Part shown: piece after piece, positions 54,930 through 64,000 of the stretch
Layout: every line of letters begins with the position of its first letter
How positions within the stretch are numbered: the stretch's first letter is position 1
Assembly (NCBI GenBank): GCA_902728285.1
Contig: CACVBU010000918.1
Span: forward strand, 81,086 to 145,085
Direction: 5' to 3'
Source: Clytia hemisphaerica
Taxonomy: Eukaryota > Cnidaria > Hydrozoa > Leptothecata > Clytiidae
Length of the DNA: 64,000 nt
Position numbers and translations under genes: made by a program
The notes under the pieces: model-generated
What the model was told of the DNA's origin: nothing
The model's input: only the letters and a program-made list of their open reading frames with translations
Databases searched by the model: none

Positions 54930-55345
54930 ACGCGTTTTCTATAAGAACAAACTATATTAGAACATAAAGCTTCGATGGCCAAAATATTAAGAACAACTTA
55001 AGAACATCTTAAGGGTTTGCAGACTCTAAAACACCCAATTTCTTAGGAAAATGGACAAAAAAACTCCCAAAATGGTGAAAATATCAACATGTTAGGAACA
55101 TTTTTAGGCTTAAAACTAAAAAAAATTGAACATTCTTAGGCTTAAAAATTTTAGATGCGCTTATCAAGAAATGGACAAGCTGGAGTTTTTACAAGCTCTT
55201 ATTTGATTTGGTTGGTCGTTAAGATGTAATAAAAGAATCTCATTACTCTTTCTAAAGAACGCATCATCTCTATCACTTTAAATGACCAATTAGTGAAGTA
55301 TCTTGTAAAAACTCCAGCTCATCTCATCAAGAAAACGTACGAATG
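54930..55345. mobile_element. AAGAAC-type MITE interrupted by a hAT-like MITE
   Basis: It starts acgcgttttctataagaaca and ends cttatcaagaaaacgt. The insertion at 55171-55325 is flanked by ATCAAGAA on each side. Confidence 0.75.
55171..55325. mobile_element. hAT-like MITE (GAGATGGAGTTTTTA family), copy 2
   Basis: The arms agctggagtttttacaag and complement are flanked by an exact 8-bp duplication, ATCAAGAA (55163-55170 and 55326-55333). It is nested in the AAGAAC-type MITE. Confidence 0.85.
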
Positions 55346-55445
55346 TTGTTTTTGTTGCTCGGCCGTTATTATTTTGTACTTATCCTATTCTTATCTCTAA
55401 GGGAGAAGTAAGTTTTAATACATAGCTTTTCTACTCTACACTTCA

Positions 55446-55724
55446 TACACCCCTGTCTCACAGCCCCGGTGGAGCTTTTTCTCACAGTCCAGATAAAAAC
55501 TTCCCAATGGGGATAGACACTCTATGGTTTCAAGCTCAAAAAATCAAGCTGGGATGGTTTTTGATTGCAATTTTCTACATAGAGTTTCGAATTGGGATGA
55601 AATCAAAGTCAATTTCCCAGTGGGGCTGAAATTGTTGGGTGTTTTCGAACCGGGACGAAATTTTAGCTAGATTTTCCAGTGGGTTGGGGGCTCCAGCGGG
55701 TCTGTGGCATAGGGTTGTTTTATT
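55446..55724. mobile_element. MITE family (ACACCCCTGTCTCACAG ends), copy 2
   Basis: It starts acacccctgtctcacagccc. The right end ggtctgtggcatagggttgt is more diverged than in copy 1. Confidence 0.7.
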
Positions 55725-57034
55725 TCTTTGACCCGACCCTTAAATTGTCCCCCATTAATATGCTTAAATCTTGCCCGTTTCAGGATCTGAAATTGTCTTT
55801 TTGAGAAACGCGTGAATTAAACAAGCTAAAACATCTATCTTGCTACTGTTTCTGGAAGTGTGCAGTTTTCATTTTGGAGGGAATATTCCTTAAAAACCGT
55901 GGTCTTCTTTAAAAAAGCCCAAATCCTGGGTAAAAATAGGAAAAATTTAACGGTTTTAATTGGGCTTTTTAAAACTGTCTCTGTGTGATATTTTACATTT
56001 TAGCCCCTTTCATCATTACTTATTGATTAGGTTTTGATTTTTAATTACAAATTATATAAGCATCTTTTTCATTGATATGTTTATAAAAAATGACTGACCG
56101 ATCGATAAGCATGGAAAATTTCAATAATAATCTTTAAAAATGATAAAAATGTTCTTGAGTATAATCCAACAACTGTAATAACCTCCTTAAGTCTTGGTTT
56201 CTTTGACTTCAGTATTTTCGATTGTCCCTTTTCTTTCTTGTAGTGACATCGTAGACAAAAATGATACAAGGGAAATGTTATAATTTCTATAAGAAGTTAT
56301 GATCAAACTATATTCCTATACAGTAGATAAAAAAGATAGCATACAAAACTCTTTGAAAAAAGGTGTTAAAATATTTATAAGTATTCCTATCCATGAATAC
56401 TTTTTTTCCCTTTTTATCCACAAAAAGTCTTTCCATCATCTTTCTTCATTCTAATCATTTTTTTTGTTGCTTATCTTGAATTATTGAAAGTAATATTTTT
56501 TCTTTTTGATTTTCTTCTTTCCATTCTTCCTTCTTCACTCTAGCAGGTTTCTGATTTCTCTTTTGCGGTATAGTGTTTTTGAAATGACTGTCGAGAGAAG
56601 ATTTTGGAATCACGAGATTCTCGCTTCAACCTTTAATGTTGATTTTTCAACTGTTTGATTTGTTTTAAATTACAACTGAACATTTTGTTTTACTCCTGAT
56701 GCGGTGAGAATTTTTTAACCTGTGGGCATTAATACCAGGGATACTAAGGTTGATGAATGATGGAGTAGTGCGGAAGGCCTGCAAACCGTCGACAAAAACC
56801 GTCCCTTAGAGAACCTTTTTTTGAAAAGTTTTGTTCGGTTTTTGATAAGTATAGAAGAGAGGCTTTTATACAATTGAAACCATAAAAATTGCCTTAAAAT
56901 CGTGAATTTTCCATTAGAGGGACTACTTTGAAATATTCTGATTTTTGTAAACCTTACAGAGAATTTAAAAGGTGAGAAAACCTAACCTTTTTTCCTAAGT
57001 AAGGGAAATGATGTACTTAAAATATGTATAGGTT
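55725..57034. other. no gene seen
   Basis: AT-rich sequence with short unsupported frames on both strands. Confidence 0.3.
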
Positions 57035-57530
57035 ATTGCGTCGTTTAAATGACTAAAGGTTCAATCTCAAAATAAGTGTCTTGGGAAATTGGAAATCTTC
57101 CGTTCTGCCTTTGAGATTAGGCCTTTTTGTCATATTAAAACATTGACTATGTATTCCTCTACAGGGTGTCCCTAATTAAAGTATCGAGTCGAAACACAAC
57201 TATGAGTAGAAAGTTTTATGTGCGTGTTCACAAAATTGTATTTTAAGCTCTCCCTCTTTTTTCTTTGTCATTACGATTAATTTATACGTTGTAACTACCT
57301 TTTGTAATAGGCCCGTGTGATGGAGAACGTTCTTATATTTTAGCGATAACACACACAAACTTTTCTACTCAATTGTTCAAACTCGATACTTTAATAAGGG
57401 ACACCCTGTACATGAAAAAAGGGCAATGTCAATCTCAAAGATGACCTACCCACAGTAAAGCTTTAAATTTTGTAAGGTACTAATTTTGAGATTGAACCTT
57501 TAGTTATGTAAACGACGATTGGTAAAATTT
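57035..57530. mobile_element. foldback repeat containing a nested mariner-type MITE
   Basis: The outer arms cgtttaaatgactaaaggtt (57043) and the near-complement aacctttagttatgtaaacg (57496) surround the element at 57162-57408. Confidence 0.7.
57162..57408. mobile_element. Tc1/mariner-type MITE (247 bp) with TA duplication
   Basis: The ends CAGGGTGTCCCTAATTAAAG and the complement of CAGGGTGTCCCTTATTAAAG are flanked by TA. The CAGGGTGTCCC terminus is typical of mariner-like elements. Confidence 0.85.
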
Positions 57531-57574
57531 AACTTTAACTTAACGTCATCATAAATCTGCCAATTAAAGAAAAT

Positions 57575-57745
57575 CGGTGTCAAGTATTCATGATAATCAT
57601 GACGTAATGTTTTCTACGGGAATACCCCGGTTTTTGCCAATAGTGGTAAATTTAAATTAGACAAAAGTTGTATAAAATTTGCCACTGCTACTGGCAAAAA
57701 CCGGAGTCTTTTCGTAGAAAACATTACGTCATGAATATCATGAAT
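57575..57745. mobile_element. hairpin MITE
   Basis: The arms catgacgtaatgttttctac and gtagaaaacattacgtcatg, with ccggtttttgcca / ggcaaaaaccgg inside, form a long perfect-stem hairpin. Confidence 0.75.
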
Positions 57746-57857
57746 TCTTTATCCTCCTCTTGCTGTTCAGCCATGACATAACAATTATTTTAATTACCTC
57801 TTATGACAACTAACCTCATTATGATATCAATAATGATCATATCCCATATTAGAATCT

Positions 57858-58075
57858 CTTCACACGTTTTTTATAGAACATCCAAAATTTTTGCAGTCTA
57901 CGGATGTTCTTAGCTGTTTGAATTTCAAGCCTCCTAAAAATGTTCTTAACATTCCTATTTTCACCATTTTGTGAGTATTTTTGTCCAATTTTTCTAAGAA
58001 ATCGGGTGCTTTACAGTCCTCAATGCCTTAACTTGTTCTTATAATAGTTAGTTTTCTTTTAAAAAACGTGTATCC
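57858..58075. mobile_element. AAGAAC-type MITE copy
   Basis: The ends acacgttttttatagaacat and cttttaaaaaacgtgt carry the family's gttcttaa words inside. Confidence 0.65.
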
Positions 58076-59579
58076 CATATTTAGACATCTCTTTATTTTA
58101 ATGCTAAGTCAACTCGCCTACCTCTGTGAAAAATGTATATGATGGCTACAGTATTATTATATAATATAAATGAGGAGCTAGAGTATGAATATGTTGTATG
58201 GAAAAAAGCATGTTGTCTGGAGATACATGGAATTGAACTTTGGCGTAGTTTATCTTTCGGTTTTGAAAACTGGAATACTGTTTTTTTTTAATAGGAACCT
58301 TAAATTGGCTCCGAGCTTGAAAATTCCTTATCGAGTTCCTTAGTTACTTAGCTGTTACGATTGGATTTAATGAGCAAGTTATGTCTAAGTATAACCATAG
58401 AGGTAATAAAAAATAGATGGAGTAACAACTTTTCTGTAATAGCCAGAGAAGTCATAAAACTCTTTAGAAATTTCTTTCAAATCGGCCTCTTTTGATTACC
58501 AAATCCTTGATAGCAAAAATCAGTCAAGATATAGATTATAAGAACTAAAGTAAAGTTTCCAACGAAACCTCGTATTTTTAGGTAAAATGCGATTTTTTTT
58601 CGAGTAATAATTTCTTTATAATTTTAAGGGCTCTGACCATAGTCCAAAAATTTATTTTAGTATTTGAACATAAAAGTTATATTTCAGGTTCCTTAAACCT
58701 TTTAACAAAGAATTGCCTTTATAAATAGCTTTTTAATCGAATCCCTTTAGAGTAATTAAGAATTTAATTGCAAAAATGACGTTATGAACTTTAAAAAGAT
58801 GTTAATAATATGTTGCATCACCCTCTTTTACAAAAGTGCTTAGTTTTAATGGGTAATTAACTTTTTTGTTTCAAAATTTCTTTACACTGTCCGCAAAGAA
58901 TTGAACTATTTTAAATTTTGCGGAAAATTTTTCTAGAAAGATGTGTTAAAAGTTATGACTGTTTTTTTAAGCAAAATCCAGATGAAAAATTGATGAAAAA
59001 CCACTATTTTTAAGATTTCGAGACAAAGAAGCATTTACAAAAATTTTCCGCAAAAATCTTTATTGTTCGGTAAAAGATACACCATCTACTGCGAAAATTT
59101 TTTCAAAATGTTTTTTCTTTGCCGAAACTAAGCTCTTCAAAGTTGAAATACTCTTCCTCGCAAAAGTCTTTATTTTCTTCTTCATCAAATTTTTTCAATG
59201 CAATTTTTGAATTTTCAGATTCAGGAATAGTTTGTCTAACAGAAAATGTATAACATGCCATAGTTTTGTTGGTTACATCAGTCAGAAAACACATTTTAAA
59301 CACGGCAATTATGAAAAATTCACTATGGCCAGAGCCCTTAAAAGAAGTTTTTATTTTATCGGGAAACTTTCGAGAGGTAAACTTCTTCAAATTTTGCGAA
59401 TTCTTTGTTGTTTGTGGAAGGTTCTTTGCTATAAATATCTTTAGATCTAAAATAGCAGCTGCCTCAAAATTTTGATAGAATATAGTTGAAAGATTGGCAT
59501 TAGTAAATATGTAAAAATTGACAAAAATTGCCGAGGATTCCCTGAGCAGCGAACATTTTAAATTCGGTGTTCTGTGCTT

Positions 59580-61663
59580 TTTTTTTTCTTTTTTTTTTCT
59601 TTATTGAAACATAAACACAGGGTACATTACGAACATATAATACAAAATACTACTAAACATTAATATAGTCCCTCCCTCCGCTAGAAACTTAAGTTATATC
59701 GCCAGAGGTAAGGCTATGAAGAAAGGAAAAAGTAAAACAAGGTGTGACGTGGAGAGAGCTATGGTTGTAGTAGACTAAAATAACGCACCACTGAACCTTC
59801 CAGATTCGTGGATATATTCAACGACAGAAAGAATTATAGTTTGATTTAAAATTAAAGTCAAGCTTTCATCACCGTATAATAAAAATCGACAAAAATAAGA
59901 AGGGTTTAGTGGGAGGAAAATAATACCTAAGTCTTGTAGTTTGTCGAATAGAGATTGCATTGCATGGGAATATATAGAGCAGTGCAGAAAAAAGTGCTGA
60001 GTATTTTCAACTGAGTTAGTTCGACAACCACAAAAAGGGTCTAAAGTATCACGAAAACCATGCCTAAATTTGTGCTCGTTCAGATGAGTGAACCCTACCC
60101 GCAGTCGATTTAGAAAGACTACACCTTGATTGTCAGAAACATCAAAAACACGAGATTGTTTGGGTCTCAAAAATTTTAAAATTGCATTCTTAAAGGTCTT
60201 AACAGAAGGTAGATCTCTTATATTCGCGCCCAGGACATTCCACTGTGATATGCAGTAAGGAAAAAATGTATTACGAAAACGCTCAGTTCGTATATTAAGA
60301 GGATAAATAGGATTTCTTGTTCTTATGTTAACTGGCTCTGTAAGCCTTGCTGGCAGATAGTTACGTAAGTAAGACGGAGCTTGGTTATTTATGATTTTAT
60401 AGAAAAATATCATTCTTCTGGCAAAACGTCTGTCAGCAAGGCTTTCAAGGCCAAGTTCAGAGTATATTCTCTCCTGAGACGTTCCACGAAAGCAACCTGT
60501 GATAGCTAAGCAGGCATTATATTGAATGGATTCAAGCTTCTGCACAAAAGAGGCATTTCCTTGGCGGTCATATATGATATCACCGTAGTCTAGATGAGGT
60601 CTAATGTAAGATTTATAGATGGTAAGAAGAGATCTTCTAGGCACATGTTTGCGAATTCTGTTAAGAAGGCCAATACCTTTATTGGCCTTTTTTATCTTCT
60701 CCTCAAGATGGTAATCGAAAGAAAGTTTTGAATCTAAGATAAGACCTAGATGTTTCTGGTGCTCACTGACAGCGATGTTAGTGTTATTGAAGGAGATTAC
60801 TGGAGCATTAGCAGGAGTGATTCTGCAGGTAAAATAGACTTCCACAGCTTGTTTAGAAGGGTCTGGGTTGAAAGACATCTTCCATTGACGAGCCCACTCA
60901 CTTATCCTGGCAAGATCTCTGTTTAGTACCCCAAGGCTCAAGAGCTGGTCCATCACAAGGGAAAATAAGGAGGTGTCGTCAGCAAAGATTTTGGGTTTTG
61001 ACTCAAGGTTTAATGGGAGATCATTGATGTAAATTAAGAAGAATAAAGGACCAAGAATCGAGCCCTGAGGTACCCCAGCATTGATCCTCTTCCACTCAGA
61101 CGTTTTCCCATTCAACACAACTCTCTGATGCCTATCATCAAGAAAGTTACGTATTAAGGAAAGCAGAGTTCCAGTTACCCCATATGATTTGAGTTTGAAA
61201 ATCAAGCCATCATGCCAAACCCGGTCGAATGCCTTTGAAATATCTAAAAACACACCCCTGGTATCTAAAGAAGGGTTCACGTCAAACCCTGTAAAAATAT
61301 CATGCGTTATGGACAACAACTGAGAAATGCAAGAGTCACCCTCCCGAAATCCAGACTGACATGGAGAAAATAGATTATTTGTTTCAAAATATCTGTAAAG
61401 TGCATCATAGATACACTTTTCAAATATTCTTCCAAACACTGGAAGAAGAGAAACTGGTCTGTAATTTTTAGCTATGCTCCTGTCTCCCTTTTTATAGACA
61501 GGAACCACATTGCCTTTCTTCCACTGTGATGGGAAAATGCCAGAATTGATGGAAAGATTGAATATACTAAACAAAGGTTTTACTAGAGAATCACCACAGA
61601 TCCTGATCATACGAGTAGAAACATTATCCCACCCATGGGCCTTGTTTACGTTTAAAGAATACT
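59580..61663 (-). mobile_element. 5'-truncated LINE insertion with 12-bp target duplication
   Basis: The exact duplication TGTTCTGTGCTT flanks the insert (59568-59579 and 61664-61675). On the minus strand the 3' end has an aataaag signal and an A-rich tail (59580-59606). The 5' end is cut inside the reverse-transcriptase frame. This is the standard target-primed outcome. Confidence 0.9.
59775..61610 (-). CDS. LINE reverse transcriptase, 5'-truncated (CR1/jockey-like)
   Basis: The annotated 611-codon frame is open and actually continues back to the insertion edge at 61663 (YSLNVNKAHGWDNVSTR before the first Met). Visible motifs: NYRPVSLLPVFGRIFEK (RT motif 1), QSGFREGDSC, FLDISKAFDRVWHDGL (motif A), GVPQGSILGPLFFLIYIND (motif B), and FADDTSLFS (catalytic motif C, about residue 212). 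The thumb and connection region (HLGLILDSKLSF) and a C-terminal Cys/His part (HKFRHGF...FCGC...ENTQHFFLHC) follow. The N-terminal APE endonuclease is missing through truncation, so it cannot be autonomous. The lack of stops suggests a recent insertion. Confidence 0.9.
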   Translation of the reverse strand: MIRICGDSLVKPLFSIFNLSINSGIFPSQWKKGNVVPVYKKGDRSIAKNYRPVSLLPVFGRIFEKCIYDALYRYFETNNLFSPCQSGFREGDSCISQLLSITHDIFTGFDVNPSLDTRGVFLDISKAFDRVWHDGLIFKLKSYGVTGTLLSLIRNFLDDRHQRVVLNGKTSEWKRINAGVPQGSILGPLFFLIYINDLPLNLESKPKIFADDTSLFSLVMDQLLSLGVLNRDLARISEWARQWKMSFNPDPSKQAVEVYFTCRITPANAPVISFNNTNIAVSEHQKHLGLILDSKLSFDYHLEEKIKKANKGIGLLNRIRKHVPRRSLLTIYKSYIRPHLDYGDIIYDRQGNASFVQKLESIQYNACLAITGCFRGTSQERIYSELGLESLADRRFARRMIFFYKIINNQAPSYLRNYLPARLTEPVNIRTRNPIYPLNIRTERFRNTFFPYCISQWNVLGANIRDLPSVKTFKNAILKFLRPKQSRVFDVSDNQGVVFLNRLRVGFTHLNEHKFRHGFRDTLDPFCGCRTNSVENTQHFFLHCSIYSHAMQSLFDKLQDLGIIFLPLNPSYFCRFLLYGDESLTLILNQTIILSVVEYIHESGRFSGALF

Positions 61664-61914
61664 TGTTCTGTGCTTATTCTTGCAAGGTTTTCTTATGTTT
61701 TATAAACAAAACTGTCATCGCACAATGAACAAATTAAAAATGTAGCGTGATTTTATTCAAATTCTCTTCGACTCAAGTATTCCCATGAGCGAAAGCAAAA
61801 TTAATGGCTTTTTCCCAAAGCAACAAAGCAACAGTTTGCTATCAACGATACAATACAATAGAATAGTAGGAATGGTATCTCCATCTATATTTTTATTACC
61901 TCCATGGTATAACA

Positions 61915-62465
61915 ATGGACAAAAGTACAGAAAAAGATGTTTTTTTTGAATGTCGTTTCGTCAATATTTTGTCAACTTTTTGTTTAGGCTTTCGTAAATG
62001 TGTGCAGCTTCAAGTTGAACTCTCTTTTCTTTACTGTAACTTGATTTCTTATTCTGTTTATTTTTCTTAACAATTTCTTGTTTTTCGGACCATTTCCAGC
62101 CTCAAGTTCCTTATAAACGACGTGGGAAAAATCGGGCGGCAAATGTAGTACCCCCCCCCCAGCCCTCATGGGAAACTGTATAATGTCTCAAGAAAATCGC
62201 TTTTAATTAGTGTATACGTTCTTTTATTCGAAAATAGTGATGGGTTGACCAAGACCGGGAAAAAATGCCGATTTTGACGCCCCCTTCCCCGTAGACTCTC
62301 GCTTATTCAAACTTATTTCATGCGAATCTTTCTACACTATTCATATTTTAGTTATATAAGTCCTACCATTTTTACAATAGGCTTTGGAAATTTTTCACAA
62401 CTTTACATCATACGAGGTTTTCTTAATGCTTCTCATTTGAAGATCAGTGCTATAGAATCTATAGT
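61915..62465. other. no gene seen
   Basis: AT-rich, with a C-run at 62149 (accccccccccagccc). Nothing was supported. Confidence 0.3.
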
Positions 62466-62701
62466 TTTTTTTATAAGAACAAACTATATAAGAACATAAG
62501 GCTTCGATGACCAAAATGTTAAGAACAAGTTAAGAACATTTTAAGGCTTCCCGGGCTTTAAAACACCCAATTTCTCAGGAAAATGGACAAAAACACTCAT
62601 AAATGGCGAAAATAAGAACATGTTAAGAACATTTTTAGGCTTAAAATTTAAAAAGTTAAGAAAAGGTTCAAATTTTGGATGCTCTTATAAAAAAAACGTG
62701 T
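62466..62701. mobile_element. AAGAAC-type MITE, best-preserved copy
   Basis: The ends gtttttttataagaacaaac and cttataaaaaaaacgtgt are inverted. The interior repeats ttaagaac words. Confidence 0.75.
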
Positions 62702-63146
62702 AGAGTATATAGATTTTTTAATTTTTGCAGTCTACTTAAAAAAAAAGGGAATGGCACATATCAACTAAACTCTTCTAGTACTTTCCTACAGAAATTCCTG
62801 ACGACATGCTTTCGTGTGATTAAATCTTTGAAAAAGATTATCAAAAATGCTTTCTAAAAGAGAGACAGATTGTTGTAGCAATTTTTATAATCTTTGAACT
62901 GATTAAAGTTTGTCTTTTTTATGGTTATAAGAACAATTATAGGTAAAAAGTTTGTCGAAAGATTTTAGAAGAATGCAATCTTTTAGCTCTTAGGTTTTAA
63001 AATTTTGCAAAGAATTAGCTAAATTTGGTCCAAAACCAGATTTACTAGCGCTAAATTTTAAAAGGTATACTTGAGTTGTTATGGATTTTGGAATTATTTC
63101 ATTTTGATTTTAAGATAAACTTTCAGGTATTTTATTCCACGCTGCA
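62702..63146. other. no gene seen
   Basis: AT-rich sequence between two MITE copies. Confidence 0.3.
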
Positions 63147-63380
63147 CGGTTTTTTTAAAAAGAACATCAAAAATTTTTAAAGCCTTCAGATATTCTTAAC
63201 GTTATGAGTTTTAAGCCTTAAAAATGTTTTTAACGTGTTCTTATTTTCACCAATTTGTGAGTATTTTTGTCCATTTTTATAAGAAATCAGGTGTTTCAGA
63301 GTCTACAAAATCTTGTTCTTAAAATTTTGGCCATCAAAGACTTATGTTCTTACATTGTTTGTTCTTATAAAAAACGTGTA
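63147..63380. mobile_element. AAGAAC-type MITE copy
   Basis: It runs from cacggtttttttaaaaagaa to gttcttataaaaaacgtgt, in the opposite orientation to the 62466 copy. Confidence 0.7.
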
Positions 63381-64000
63381 AATTGTTCACATATTCTTCC
63401 ATGAAAAAATATTTGTGGCCCAGTTTATAGGAACATTGAAGCTGAAATTTGTCGAAAAATTAAGAACATCGTAAGAACATGGCCTCAGTTTGGAAAAAAA
63501 ATGACAAGAAACTACAATTTTTTCCTCTTTTCAAACAGTTTTAACCGAACTTAGGCAAATTTTAGATGTTCTAATAAAAAGAAAACCTGTACATGTTTTT
63601 ATGTTACATAAAAATCTGGACATGCAATATTTCTGATTCGTGCGTAGGCTATATAATATGAGAAATCTCTTCAAAAATATCACTTGAAATGGTTCTTCGT
63701 AGGATATTGATAAATAATTTAAAAATATTTTCTAACAACTTATTAAACTTAATAATAAATCATATTTTTATGAATATATTGGTTATTTTTGAAATAATCT
63801 TTTGGTTGGCTTGTTTGTTTCTACTTACTACTTGTCCAATCTCTGTTTTAAATTGCTTTAATTCTTTTTGCAGGTGATATTTTTTTTTGATAATTTTGGA
63901 GCTTGTTTCTTTTGATATTTTCTTATGTTTCAATCTATTCTTTTGGCAATTAATTTTTTCAAATGTTACCCCCTCTTTTCAGGTTAAGTGTTTTTTCATT
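63381..64000. other. no gene seen; right edge
   Basis: A weak further AAGAAC-like segment lies at 63455-63590. Possible acceptors occur near 63874 and 63982 (tttttgcag, cttttcag) without a supported frame before the edge. Confidence 0.3.

Larger units (their letters stand above)
58391..61914. mobile_element. foldback DNA element, copy 2, interrupted by a LINE
   Basis: The left end accatagaggtaataaaaaa and right end tttttattacctccatggt are inverted and match the inner arms of copy 1 (9774-10497). Flanking internal segments also match copy 1 (tttcaaatcggcctcttttg; ttcccatgagcgaaagcaaa). The middle is split by the LINE at 59580-61663. A 95-codon minus-strand frame (59390-59103) with an acidic C-terminus lies inside and is unassigned. 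Confidence 0.75.

Noticed and set aside
59103-59390. 95-codon minus-strand frame as a host gene
   Set aside because: It lies inside the foldback element, overlaps plus-strand frames of similar length, and shows no recognisable domain. It is mentioned only as an unassigned frame.

Overview
The window is AT-rich animal DNA: genes split into small exons with GT-AG introns, a metazoan TMX2 gene, death-fold domains, and a dense load of metazoan mobile elements (BEL/Pao, Helentron, a CR1/jockey-like LINE, many MITEs). Death-domain expansion together with these elements suits a marine invertebrate, cnidarian-like or a slowly evolving bilaterian. Sequence reading alone does not fix the species.

Layout. 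1-0.9 kb: 3' part of a BEL/Pao integrase running in from the left edge, then a possible LTR. 1.5-9 kb: repeat-rich DNA with a scattered CCTTCCGTGAC motif, several MITEs, an ATCGAT-based satellite split by a MITE, and a probable small minus-strand gene at 3.8-4.2 kb. 9.2-11.3 kb: a large foldback element. 11.4-12.6 kb: a possible orphan last exon, then TMX2 with its whole reading frame in one exon. 14.8-52.4 kb: a tandem cluster of at least five plus-strand genes (called DD1 to DD5 here). Each ends in one long exon encoding two tandem death-fold domains. Upstream are very short exons encoding low-complexity Pro/Gln-, Arg/Ser-, Thr- or Pro/Ser-rich linkers. DD1 adds a further single death-domain exon. 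DD3 and DD4 are a recent segmental duplication. DD3, DD4 and DD5 can be assembled from a start ATG to the stop with matching intron phases, almost all phase 1. DD5 carries a 2,144-codon Helentron inside an intron. 52.4-64 kb: MITEs, a 5'-truncated LINE with a 12-bp target duplication inside a second foldback element, and two isolated candidate exons.

The main novelty is the death-domain cluster. It looks like a tandemly expanded, fast-diverging adaptor family that keeps a two-domain module and varies the linker. A role in death-fold signalling (innate immunity or apoptosis) is an inference from the fold. No receptor, kinase, caspase or TIR domain was seen in the window. All exon joins were made by eye from splice signals and phase and have no transcript support.
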